Assembly (NCBI GenBank): GCA_045612885.1
Contig: JAZKZZ010000015.1
Coordinates: 1 to 64,000, forward strand
Length of the DNA stretch: 64,000 nt
Origin: RGIG6178 sp045612885
GTDB taxonomy: Bacteria > Bacillota_I > Bacilli_A > RFN20 > DUOF01
Direction of reading: 5' to 3'
The notes beneath the pieces were generated by a model. That model was not told the origin of the DNA. It made no database searches and saw only the letters and a program-made list of their open reading frames with translations. Positions 28,065 to 37,742 of this stretch are shown piece by piece. How positions within the stretch are numbered: position 1 is the first letter of the stretch; every line of letters begins with the position of its first letter. Made by a program: the position numbers and the translations under genes.

Positions 28065-29502
28065 CTTTACTCCTCCTACTAGTTACTACTAATTCATTTA
28101 AAAATTCAATATTAGTTTGATCATATAACTTTTTATTACTAGAATATGACCAATTTCCTCCAATAATTCCTGGAGTATTAAATCTATATTCATTTCCTTC
28201 GTTTAATAAATCTTGTGGATTAATAATAATAACATTGCTATTAGATTCATATAACTTTTTGATTGATTCTCTAATAACTAAAATATTATCACTATTTTCA
28301 TCTATGTTTAAATATTCACATACTTTAGCTTTATTTTCTTCATCTTCTAAAAAAGAAGGGAAAGTATCATTATCATGAGTACCTGTATATGCAATACAAT
28401 TTTCATTATAATTGTGAGGTAAAAAAGGACTATTTTCTTCACCAAAAGCAAATTGATAAACCTTCATTCCAGGATAGTTACTATATTCTTTTAATCTAAT
28501 TACACCTTCACTTATAATACCTAAATCTTCAAGGATAAGATTATTAATATTATTTTCTTTTAGCAAATCAATAAATGTATATCCTGGCCCTTCCTTCCAC
28601 TCTCCAACTTTTCCATCTTCACATCCAAATGGAATTGTATAGTAATATTCTAAACCTCTAAAATGATCTATTTTTAAATAATCATAAACATTCAATAAAT
28701 ATTTATATTTATTAAGTAAGTATTCATAACCATTTTCTTTTATATAATCATAATTATAAATAAGAGTATTCCACACTTGACCAGTGGTCGAAAAATAATC
28801 CGGTGGAACACCTGCTACTAATGTAGGAGTGAAATTTTCATCTAGTAAATACATCTCACTATCTGCCCAAGCCTCTTTACTATCCATTGCACTATTGCAA
28901 GGAGAATCTCCAATAATAAATATTCCTTTGCTATTAGCATATCCCTTTAGTTTAAACCATTGAAAAAAGAATAAGTATTGAGTAAATATATAAAAATTAA
29001 CTCTATCTTTTTTCTTAGATAAATATTTTTTACATTCCTCTGATTCCCTATTTTTTAACTCTTTAGGAAACAATCTCAATTCTTTATATTCCTCTAATAA
29101 AGTCATAAATTCACCATAAGGAATAACCCAGTCATTTTCTTTAATAAACTCTCTTATTTGTCTAGAAAAATCAATACCTTTATATACATCATATAAATAT
29201 TTCATTTTCAACTTTTTATACTCTTGATAAGTTAATTTTTTATTTTCTTCAATCATTCTATATTCAGATAAACTTACATATCCTTTTAAATCAATAAATA
29301 AAGGGTTTCCAGAATTAATACATGTCGAAGAAAATGGTGATGCATATACATCAACATCATTTATAGGTAAAACTTGCCAGTAAATTTGTCCACTTTTAGC
29401 TAAAAAATCCACAAATTCATACGCTTCTTTACCCATAGTTCCAAATTTAGACTTGTTTGGCAATGAGAATATTGGCATTAATATCCCTGCTCCTCTTTTC
29501 AT
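28054..29502 (-). CDS. malQ: 4-alpha-glucanotransferase (amylomaltase), GH77
   Basis: MalQ disproportionates maltodextrins, releasing glucose and lengthening chains. The 482-residue product carries GAGILMPIFSLP at the N-terminus, the substrate-binding YASPFSST segment, KIDHFRGL (catalytic Asp), EDLGIIS (Glu) and TGTHDNDT. No extra N-terminal domain, as in the compact bacterial enzymes. Either ATG 29505 (overlapping the kinase stop codon) or ATG 29502 could be used; GGGGTGA is better spaced for 29502. The products are glucose, for the adjacent kinase, and chains usable by GlgP. Confidence 0.96.
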   Translation of the reverse strand: MKRGAGILMPIFSLPNKSKFGTMGKEAYEFVDFLAKSGQIYWQVLPINDVDVYASPFSSTCINSGNPLFIDLKGYVSLSEYRMIEENKKLTYQEYKKLKMKYLYDVYKGIDFSRQIREFIKENDWVIPYGEFMTLLEEYKELRLFPKELKNRESEECKKYLSKKKDRVNFYIFTQYLFFFQWFKLKGYANSKGIFIIGDSPCNSAMDSKEAWADSEMYLLDENFTPTLVAGVPPDYFSTTGQVWNTLIYNYDYIKENGYEYLLNKYKYLLNVYDYLKIDHFRGLEYYYTIPFGCEDGKVGEWKEGPGYTFIDLLKENNINNLILEDLGIISEGVIRLKEYSNYPGMKVYQFAFGEENSPFLPHNYNENCIAYTGTHDNDTFPSFLEDEENKAKVCEYLNIDENSDNILVIRESIKKLYESNSNVIIINPQDLLNEGNEYRFNTPGIIGGNWSYSSNKKLYDQTNIEFLNELVVTSRRSKDEN

Positions 29503-30452
29503 CATTTCACCCCTTTATAATTTTTATAGAAATTAAAATAAAAACTACTATCTACTTCTTTTAATATTTGTTTAATCCCTAAAGATACGGCACCATAAAC
29601 TGTCTTTTTATTTGTTACATTCACTAAGTATTTATCTCCTATATATTTTTTAAATAAATCCACAATAAATTCATTGTTTTCAAATATCCCACCAAATAAA
29701 TAAACTTCAACAGTACCACTGATATCCTTAGTTTTACTAATTACTATACTAGATAAATTTTCTAATCGCTTATTTACTATATTTTTAGCTACTTTATCAT
29801 CTTTTTTATATGCTTCTATAACAAGTTTAGACAAAGAGGCAACCCCTTTTATTCCTTCATTATAAATTTGAGCCATACTATACCATAATGAATGTCCATA
29901 GTGTTCTTCTAATAAATTCACTAGAATCGTATCTTCCTTTACTCCATTTATCGCTCCACTACTAGCTATTAGGGCATCTTTTCCTAAATCAAATCCACAA
30001 AAATAATCATCAGGAAGATATCCCCAACCTCCAACGTGACTGAATTCATTATTTTTCTTTATAGCCATATTAAATCCAGTTCCAGATATTATAACTACTC
30101 CATTATTCTTATTTCCTAAACTGGCTTCTTTTACACTAGCCAAGTCGCCTTCTACTACTATATTTTCAAATTTCAAACTTGATTGAAGTTTTTCTTTTAA
30201 TATCGTTTTAGAATCACCAAATTCAATGCCTGCAATTGCTAAAAGTACACATTCTACTTCCAAATTTTCATCATTGGCAATTGTTAACATGTCCTTTAGA
30301 GCATTATTTAGAGTAGAAAATGAATTTTCCATTCCAACATCATTAGGATTAGTACAATTAACAATTTTGTGAGCAAAAATATTTCCTAATGTATCCACTA
30401 GAACCAACTCTGTTTTACTACCTCCACCATCAACTGCAATAAATCCTTTCAT
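29502..30452 (-). CDS. BadF/BadG-type sugar kinase (GlcNAc kinase-like)
   Basis: The 316-residue protein has the ASKHA kinase fold: the phosphate-1 motif AVDGGGSKTEL at the N-terminus, GTGFNMA and GGWGYLPDD in the middle, and ELFGG-like VEVYLFGG near the C-terminus. The family includes N-acetylglucosamine kinase and activators of dehydratases; here the full-length kinase form is present. Lying between malQ and the phosphohexomutase, it is a candidate glucokinase for glucose released by MalQ (inference). The start ATG 30452 has GGTGA upstream; the in-frame GTG at 30461 belongs to that site. Confidence 0.85.
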   Translation of the reverse strand: MKGFIAVDGGGSKTELVLVDTLGNIFAHKIVNCTNPNDVGMENSFSTLNNALKDMLTIANDENLEVECVLLAIAGIEFGDSKTILKEKLQSSLKFENIVVEGDLASVKEASLGNKNNGVVIISGTGFNMAIKKNNEFSHVGGWGYLPDDYFCGFDLGKDALIASSGAINGVKEDTILVNLLEEHYGHSLWYSMAQIYNEGIKGVASLSKLVIEAYKKDDKVAKNIVNKRLENLSSIVISKTKDISGTVEVYLFGGIFENNEFIVDLFKKYIGDKYLVNVTNKKTVYGAVSLGIKQILKEVDSSFYFNFYKNYKGVK

Positions 30453-30453
30453 G

Positions 30454-31833
30454 TTATTCACCTACTTCTTTTAATAATTTGTTAATCAAAGTATCCATTT
30501 CAAGACGAATAACTCTCAAGTTTTCTTCACTATTAGCCTCATATCTAATAGTCAAATTAGGTCCCGTATTAGAAAATCTAACAAGTGCCCAGCCATTATC
30601 AAACTCAATTCTTATTCCATCCATTTCAAATGAATTATAACCCTTGCTATGAGAATACTCTTTAACTTTCTCTACAACTCTTCTTTTTCCTTGTTCTCCT
30701 GCTTTAACTTCATAATATACTGAATAGTAAACATTAACTGTATTTAATAATTCACTGACTTTGGTACCAGTATTTACTAACATTTCCACAAATCTACAAC
30801 CAGCATAGATTCCATCATCAAATCCAGCCCATCTATCTCTATAAAATACATGTCCAGAATATTCTCCACCGAGTGAAAAATTATCTTCTTTCATTTTCTT
30901 ATTTAAATATGAATTTCCTGTTCTATACATTACGCCATTTATATTTTTCTCATTTAATCCATCAATCAATGCTTTAGAACATTTAACATCATATAAGACT
31001 TTATTTTCATTTAAAGCATCTTTTAAATATCTAGCCATAAATAACAAATATAAATCTGCTTGTACATACTCTCCTTTTTCACTAACTATAGCTACTCTAT
31101 CTCCATCACCATCAATACCAATACCTAAATCATAACCTAATTCCACTACTTTATTTTTCAAATCAATCAAATTGCTTTCAACTGATGGATCTGCATCATG
31201 ATTAGGGAAAGTTCCATCACTCTCACAATAAAGAAGATAGTACTCGATTCCTAATCTATCTAAAACGTCTTTGATAATTATAGAGCCAACACCATTACCA
31301 CAATCTACTACAACTTTGATATCTTTATGTTTTAAATTAATAGAGTTAGCAAAGTAATCTAAATAGCTTTCTTTTATATCAAAATAGGTATATGTTCCCT
31401 CTCCCATTTTATGTTTTTTTTCTACACAAAACTTATAAAAATCTTGAATGTATGGTCCATAGGCATTTCCTATCTCATTAAACGAGATTTTAAAACCATT
31501 ATATTCTTTAGGGTTATGACTTGCTGTAACCATAATACCTGCATATAATTTCAAAGAATATCTAGCAAAATAGAACATTGGAGTAGTAACTTCACCAAGA
31601 TCAACCACACCGCATCCAGTACTAGTAATCCCCTTAATTAAAGCACTAGCAAATAAAGGAGATTCTTTACGGTTATCATGACCTATAACAACCATATGAA
31701 TTCCTAAATCTTGTACATAGCTACCATAATTTACTCCTAAAGTATAAGCAACGTCTTCATCAATAAGTTCTCCTACTATACCTCTTAAATCATATTCTCT
31801 AAATAAAACTGGATTTAAATCAACTATTTTCAT
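30454..31833 (-). CDS. Phosphoglucomutase/phosphomannomutase
   Basis: The 459-residue alpha-D-phosphohexomutase interconverts hexose-1- and hexose-6-phosphates. Four family signatures are visible: the phosphoserine loop TASHNP (Ser105), the metal loop DGDGDR, the sugar-binding GEYSGH and the phosphate-binding RFSNTGPNLTIRYEA. It is closest in layout to the AlgC/ManB type. The neighbours GlgP (glucose-1-phosphate producer) and PGI (glucose-6-phosphate user) favour glucose as the main substrate, although mannose activity is likely too. It overlaps pgi by one base. Confidence 0.93.
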   Translation of the reverse strand: MKIVDLNPVLFREYDLRGIVGELIDEDVAYTLGVNYGSYVQDLGIHMVVIGHDNRKESPLFASALIKGITSTGCGVVDLGEVTTPMFYFARYSLKLYAGIMVTASHNPKEYNGFKISFNEIGNAYGPYIQDFYKFCVEKKHKMGEGTYTYFDIKESYLDYFANSINLKHKDIKVVVDCGNGVGSIIIKDVLDRLGIEYYLLYCESDGTFPNHDADPSVESNLIDLKNKVVELGYDLGIGIDGDGDRVAIVSEKGEYVQADLYLLFMARYLKDALNENKVLYDVKCSKALIDGLNEKNINGVMYRTGNSYLNKKMKEDNFSLGGEYSGHVFYRDRWAGFDDGIYAGCRFVEMLVNTGTKVSELLNTVNVYYSVYYEVKAGEQGKRRVVEKVKEYSHSKGYNSFEMDGIRIEFDNGWALVRFSNTGPNLTIRYEANSEENLRVIRLEMDTLINKLLKEVGE

Positions 31834-33041
31834 TATTTTACCTCCAAAGCATCATGTAATAAGTTTTTATATTCACTAACTCCTGGTTGATCAAAAGGAT
31901 TAACATCTAATAAATATCCACCAACAGCAGCAGCAACTTCAAAAAAATAAATTAAACTACCAACATTCTCTTCATTAAGTTTATCAAGTTTAAACATCAA
32001 TGATGGAGTATGACCATTAAAGTGAGCTTTAGCCACTCTATCACTAGCTACTAAATTAATCTCATTTAAATCTTGCTTATACTTATCAAGTTTAACCTTA
32101 ATATTATCTTCAACAACAATTACAGACTCAAATAATATTGGATTTCCTTCTTGTAAGAATTGTCCTAAAGAATGTAAATCTCTACTATTCACAAGAGAAA
32201 CAGGGAAAATACCTAAGTTATTTTTACCTTGAGTTTCTCCATACAATTGTTTTAGCCATTCACTAAAGTAATAAAGTTTTGGCTCATAAACTGTATAAGA
32301 TTCTACTAGTTTCCCTTTTCTGTATAAAATATCTCTAATACAAGCATATTCGAATGCTTCATTTAAATAATTCTTACCTTTTTTAGCGCCTTTTAATAAT
32401 TTAGAAGCAGAAATTCCTGCTACCTCGATTGGAAGTAATCCCACAGGTGATAATACTGAATATCTACCACCAATTTTATCTGGAACAGTAAAAGTAGTAT
32501 ACCCCTCACTATCTGCAAGTTTTTTTAATTCTCCCTTTTCTTTATCTGTTGTCACTATAATTCTTTCTTTTAATTCTTCTTTACTATATTTTTTATTCAT
32601 AAGTTTTAAAATTAAATCAAAAGCAATTGCAGGTTCTAAAGTAGTACCACTTTTACTTACTACATTCACATAAACATTTTTGTCTTTGATATATTCTAAT
32701 AGTTCACTAGTATAGGTACTTGATAAATTATATCCAGCATAAAGAATTTCTATTTTTTCCTTTTTAAAATAACTAGAGAACATATCTATAACAGCTTTAG
32801 CTCCTAAATAAGATCCTCCGATTCCAACAACCACTAAAACATCAGCATCATTTCTTATTTTCTTAGCTACTTTTTTTAGTCTTTTTAACTCTTCTTCACT
32901 AATACAAGTCTCGACATCATACCAATCTAACATATCTTCTTTATTTTCTAATATCGGTTTAATATTTTCTATTTTTTCTTTATATGTTACTTTCTCGCTT
33001 TCTAAATCTTCTATATATGTTTTAAAATCAAATTTTAACAT
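31833..33041 (-). CDS. pgi: Glucose-6-phosphate isomerase, short form
   Basis: The enzyme interconverts glucose-6-phosphate and fructose-6-phosphate. GIGGSYLGAKA, VSKSGTTLEP, the PGI signature KIGGRYSVLSPVGLLP, the catalytic EWLKQLYGE region and NPFDQPGVSEYK are all present. At 402 residues it is shorter than the common 445-550 forms; the core motifs are complete and only peripheral helices seem reduced. GAGGTGA precedes ATG 33041. It is the first gene of the operon that continues to glgB, and a 25-base palindrome lies just upstream. Confidence 0.95.
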   Translation of the reverse strand: MLKFDFKTYIEDLESEKVTYKEKIENIKPILENKEDMLDWYDVETCISEEELKRLKKVAKKIRNDADVLVVVGIGGSYLGAKAVIDMFSSYFKKEKIEILYAGYNLSSTYTSELLEYIKDKNVYVNVVSKSGTTLEPAIAFDLILKLMNKKYSKEELKERIIVTTDKEKGELKKLADSEGYTTFTVPDKIGGRYSVLSPVGLLPIEVAGISASKLLKGAKKGKNYLNEAFEYACIRDILYRKGKLVESYTVYEPKLYYFSEWLKQLYGETQGKNNLGIFPVSLVNSRDLHSLGQFLQEGNPILFESVIVVEDNIKVKLDKYKQDLNEINLVASDRVAKAHFNGHTPSLMFKLDKLNEENVGSLIYFFEVAAAVGGYLLDVNPFDQPGVSEYKNLLHDALEVK

Positions 33042-33081
33042 TAATAATCACCTCATATCCCTATACTAACATAATTAAAAA

Positions 33082-33106
33082 AATTTTATTATTAAATAAT
33101 AAAATT
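33082..33106. repeat. 25-base near-perfect AT palindrome upstream of pgi
   Basis: Two 12-base arms (33082-33093 and 33095-33106) are perfect inverted copies around a single A. The element lies between the pgi start (33041) and the terminator of the upstream lipoprotein gene. Its sequence is pure A/T, so chance is possible in this genome, but the length and position fit an operator for the pgi operon. Confidence 0.55.
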
Positions 33107-33118
33107 ATATTTTAAATA

Positions 33119-33144
33119 TAAAAAAAATAGGCTTTTACCTATTT
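33119..33144 (-). terminator. Terminator of the lipoprotein gene
   Basis: A perfect 7-base stem, AAATAGG/CCTATTT (33125-33131 with 33138-33144), has a 6-base loop and on the minus strand is followed by a T-run complementary to the A-tract up to 33124. The stop codon at 33139 is within the hairpin. Confidence 0.75.
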
Positions 33145-33930
33145 ATTTTTTAAATCTTCATCAATAAGTTCTGCAAAACTCTCTACTTCTAATACATCCT
33201 TTGTATCATCTATATCAAGAGTTAAGAAATCTAATCCTTTTGGATAATTTATGGTTAACTCTTTTGGATAGTTTACTACTAACTTAGAATTGAAATTAGC
33301 AGCAACACATCTCATTTCTGTTATAAGATAATTTGAAGACACGTCATATTCCCACACTAATTCATCTTCTGTAAATGTTAAAGTATATGTATTGTCTGCA
33401 TTTTTTACATATGTTGCCTTTTCTTTTAAATTTTCGAAATTAAATCCTTCTAATTTATTTTCCATAACAATAGAAGAAAAATTTTCTCTATCATAAGTAG
33501 CATTTAATCTTTCCAATGTATCTTTAGCCTCTACAACAACATTTTTAATATCATCCTTTAGGATTACATTTGCACCGTTATGAGGATATATAATATATAA
33601 TTTTTGATTTTTAGCATAGATATCGACATTCTTATCATTAAGCTTTGCTTTAGCTGATAAATCCCAATCAATTTTTTTATCTTTAGTTAAAGCGTTATAT
33701 TCAATAACATAAGTTCCTTTAGTGTTAGTTAAAGTATATGTTCCACTAACAGCATTAACTTTCTTCATCATTGTTTCCACATTGCTAACTAATGAATTGA
33801 TATCACCAACAGCAGCCAAACCAGTAGAATCTAAGTTATTTGAAGCGCTTCTATTAAACACTTTAGAAAAACATCCAGAAAAAGAAAAACACATGACCAA
33901 ACAAGTTAAAATTCTAATAACTTTTTTCAT
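33139..33930 (-). CDS. Exported lipoprotein of unknown function
   Basis: The 263-residue precursor has a lipoprotein signal peptide: basic start MKKVIR, a hydrophobic core, then the lipobox FSGC with the acylated Cys at about residue 20. The mature part contains repeating beta strands (GTYTLTN, TYVIEYN, KLYIIYP, NTYTLTFTED) reminiscent of LolA-like beta sheets, so a lipid- or ligand-binding fold is possible but unproven. AGAGGTGA precedes ATG 33930; the in-frame GTG 33939 is part of that site. It follows the DedA-like gene closely and ends at its own terminator. Confidence 0.75.
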   Translation of the reverse strand: MKKVIRILTCLVMCFSFSGCFSKVFNRSASNNLDSTGLAAVGDINSLVSNVETMMKKVNAVSGTYTLTNTKGTYVIEYNALTKDKKIDWDLSAKAKLNDKNVDIYAKNQKLYIIYPHNGANVILKDDIKNVVVEAKDTLERLNATYDRENFSSIVMENKLEGFNFENLKEKATYVKNADNTYTLTFTEDELVWEYDVSSNYLITEMRCVAANFNSKLVVNYPKELTINYPKGLDFLTLDIDDTKDVLEVESFAELIDEDLKNK

Positions 33931-33935
33931 CGCTT

Positions 33936-34352
33936 TCACCTCTTTTTTCTTTTATTTTTCCACACTATTGCTATTATTATACTAACACTTAAAAACATTA
34001 AAATCAATATTTTGAATTCTTGATAAAACATTATTAACGAATCTATATTTATCAAAACTGATACTCCTAATGATATTAAACAACTATTGCAAATAATTAT
34101 CCCTAAACTAGAAAGTAAAAGAAAATTCAAATATTTTTGATGATATATACCTGCTAATAAAGAAATAGCTAGTTTAGAAAAGGGCATTAACTTGCAAATA
34201 AAGACAGAAACATTACCATATTTACTAAATAAAGTCTGTCCTTTCTTTAGTTTGTTCTCATATCTACTTAAAATCCTATATCCCCCATAATAACCAACGC
34301 TATATATCCCTATATTAAAAAGAAGAGAAAAAATGCTACTAAGCAAAATCAA
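33936..34352 (-). CDS. Small DedA/VTT-like membrane protein
   Basis: The 138-residue membrane protein shows a DedA-like core: a Gly-rich YYGGYRIL, a helix-turn segment LFSKYGNVSVFICKLMPFSKL with the conserved-type Arg/Lys-Pro, and SLLAGIYHQKYLNFL, followed by two more hydrophobic helices and a basic tail. Ordinary DedA proteins are about 200 residues, so the N-terminal re-entrant part is missing. The start is unclear: the frame allows TTG 34352, but the perfect AAAGGAGG (34368-34375) is spaced for an ATA codon at 34359-34361 in the same frame. Family members are linked to lipid flipping and membrane homeostasis. Confidence 0.65.
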   Translation of the reverse strand: MILLSSIFSLLFNIGIYSVGYYGGYRILSRYENKLKKGQTLFSKYGNVSVFICKLMPFSKLAISLLAGIYHQKYLNFLLLSSLGIIICNSCLISLGVSVLINIDSLIMFYQEFKILILMFLSVSIIIAIVWKNKRKKR

Positions 34353-34416
34353 ACCAAGTATACTATTCCTCCTTTAAATACTCTTTAAATCATATGTAAT
34401 AATAAATAAAGATATT

Positions 34417-34441
34417 AAAAAACTGTTTTTTACAAACAGTT
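34417..34441 (-). terminator. Terminator of the duplicated HTH-like gene
   Basis: A perfect 8-base stem, AACTGTTT/AAACAGTT (34421-34428 with 34434-34441), has a 5-base loop and on the minus strand is followed by a T-run. The stop codon (34430-34432) lies in the loop. Confidence 0.8.
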
Positions 34442-36184
34442 CTTTTTGTTAATTATGTTATCTTTATTTATCGTTTCTTTCAAAAGTTTACTTTCTTTCC
34501 TTATGTTTTCTATTAATTCTTCTCTACTTATATTAAGTTTAGAAATTATTCCTTTTGACATACTGTCACTAAAAGAATATTTATATGCTATTTTTAAATA
34601 AGGATTATCATGAATTTTTTCATATACGTCAATAATTTGATTTCTATCCATATCTAAGAATTCTTCAACACTACACTCAAATACATAAATATAGAAGGCT
34701 AAAGCATATTGCGTTAAGCATTGCACTCCTGATTTAGTTAATTTATTGTGCATTTTTATTTTTTCTTGTCTTAAATACATATTTAAAGGAATCTTATTAA
34801 CATTTACTACTCTTGCTATTTCTCCTTTGCTTATTCCTTTTACCATCGCAGTATAAAAAACTCCTTTATCTTTGATACTATTTCGTATCTTATCATCTTC
34901 TTCTTTTTCTTCTTTTATATTTTCAAATATTCCTTGCTCTGATAAGATCAATTTAACCAAATCCAAATTATAGGTAATTGTATGCGATTTAACTTCGCCA
35001 TTACTAAGCAGTTCTTTAACTGTCCTTTTATTAACAAAAAATTCAATAAAATAAGGAGAATTATTAATTATTTCAACAAGCATATTTCTTATTTTACCTT
35101 CTTGCAGATTCAGAATAGATTTATCTAAATTTAATCTTTTTAAAAATCTAAATAAAACTTCATCAACAATCACATCACTAATGATAGTATCCGTTTTTTC
35201 AACGTTATAATTTTTGAGTTTATTTTTTACTCTTTCTACTTCATTTTTAAATAAATTAATAGATTCCTCTTGAAATTTAGACATAACAAAAGTACTTTTT
35301 CCCCTATAATTGGTATCAATACACATCTTCTTTATGATTTTATTAGATTTCATCTCTTCATAAATAAATTTTATTTTTTCTTCGCTTATATTTACAATAT
35401 CATCAACCGAACAGTCAAAAACGCTCAAATAAAATTTCAATCCTCTTTTGGATAATCTGTTTACACCCTTACTTGCTAAAATTTCTATCAGTCTATGTCT
35501 TTCAGCACTTGTTTTAATACTAATGTGATTATAATCAACATTAATAACATGTGCAATTTGTTCTGCGCTATAACCATAAATATACATAGCACCTAAAACA
35601 CCATATTTAGTTATTTTATATCTAAGATCTTTATTATCTTCTAGTGAACTGCTTTCAATATCATATATACCTTTTTCCGCTAATTTAATTTTCACTTTTG
35701 CCCATTGTTCATATGTTTTTAATGATATTGCTTGTGTTGTCATATTTCCTTCACTTGCTTTTACACTTAACTTTGTTTGTCTTATAAATCTTTCTAATAA
35801 TAAAGGATCATTATTAATTTCTTTTAATAGTGTTGATCTATATGCGGCATTATATTGATTAAGTACCTTTTCCAATGCTAAGGATTTTTTATTATCTTTA
35901 ATACCTCGAGCATATTTAAAAAATGAATCTTCCAATTTGTTATAAATTAGCTCTAAATAGTCTTCTTTGTATTTAGCAATCTGATAAATATCTTCTCCAA
36001 AAAAATCAGTGATAATCTCTTGTACGATATCATTATCAAGTTGATAACTATATTTATCAAATATCTTAGAAATAAGTTTATAGATAACTTTTACTTCTCT
36101 TTCCCCAAAGATATACTTTCTATCCAAAATTGCATCTCTATTGCTTGTTATAATTTCATCTAATCTAGGTTGCTTAATATTCAT
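34430..36184 (-). CDS. Internally duplicated HTH-like protein of unknown function
   Basis: The 584-residue soluble helical protein looks like two diverged copies of one unit: about residues 45-325 and 332-572. Matching landmarks include NNDPLLLERF with NNSPYFIEFF, KLAEKGIYDI with LILSEQGIFENI, a helix-turn-helix-like GYSAEQIAHVINV (204-216) with GISKGEIARVVNV (450-462), and LKFYLSVFDCSVDDI with LAFYIYVFECSVEEF. The HTH-like segments suggest nucleic-acid binding by a built-in pseudo-dimer, which is inference. A start at ATG 36184 gives MNIKQPRLDEI. It is monocistronic with its own terminator. I do not recognise a named family. Confidence 0.75.
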   Translation of the reverse strand: MNIKQPRLDEIITSNRDAILDRKYIFGEREVKVIYKLISKIFDKYSYQLDNDIVQEIITDFFGEDIYQIAKYKEDYLELIYNKLEDSFFKYARGIKDNKKSLALEKVLNQYNAAYRSTLLKEINNDPLLLERFIRQTKLSVKASEGNMTTQAISLKTYEQWAKVKIKLAEKGIYDIESSSLEDNKDLRYKITKYGVLGAMYIYGYSAEQIAHVINVDYNHISIKTSAERHRLIEILASKGVNRLSKRGLKFYLSVFDCSVDDIVNISEEKIKFIYEEMKSNKIIKKMCIDTNYRGKSTFVMSKFQEESINLFKNEVERVKNKLKNYNVEKTDTIISDVIVDEVLFRFLKRLNLDKSILNLQEGKIRNMLVEIINNSPYFIEFFVNKRTVKELLSNGEVKSHTITYNLDLVKLILSEQGIFENIKEEKEEDDKIRNSIKDKGVFYTAMVKGISKGEIARVVNVNKIPLNMYLRQEKIKMHNKLTKSGVQCLTQYALAFYIYVFECSVEEFLDMDRNQIIDVYEKIHDNPYLKIAYKYSFSDSMSKGIISKLNISREELIENIRKESKLLKETINKDNIINKKNCL

Positions 36185-36246
36185 CTTATCACCATTCCTA
36201 GTTTATTTTAACATGATAAACTTATTGCTTCAAGGGCAAAATTTCT

Positions 36247-36272
36247 TTTAAAAAAGATGCCGAAGCATCTTT
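36247..36272 (-). terminator. Terminator of eno, UUCG tetraloop
   Basis: On the minus strand the stem AAAGATGC/GCATCTTT (36253-36260 with 36265-36272) closes a TTCG loop in the stable C(UUCG)G form and is followed by T-rich sequence. It starts two bases after the eno stop codon. Confidence 0.92.
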
Positions 36273-36273
36273 A

Positions 36274-37581
<1,308 letters not shown>

Positions 37582-37597
37582 TTATACATCTACCATT

Positions 37598-37626
37598 AAT
37601 GTATCATTTTTATTTTCATTTAGCAA
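37598..37626 (-). promoter_or_regulatory. Promoter of eno
   Basis: On the minus strand TTGCTA (37621-37626) and TACATT (37598-37603) are 17 bases apart, about 40 bases upstream of ATG 37557. Confidence 0.5.
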
Positions 37627-37706
37627 TTAAAGAGCCCTTAAGATTTAAAAACATCATATTTTTAATATATTAAAAATTATAATAGGACTTTCTTTTACCA
37701 ACATTA

Positions 37707-37737
37707 TAAAAAACACCTATCATCTGACAGGTGTTTT
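37707..37737 (-). terminator. Terminator of the gap-pgk-tpiA-gpmI operon
   Basis: The 9-base perfect stem AAAACACCT/AGGTGTTTT (37710-37718 with 37729-37737) has a 10-base loop and a T-rich tail on the minus strand. It follows the last exported-protein gene, which stops at 37743. Confidence 0.85.
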
Positions 37738-37742
37738 AATTA

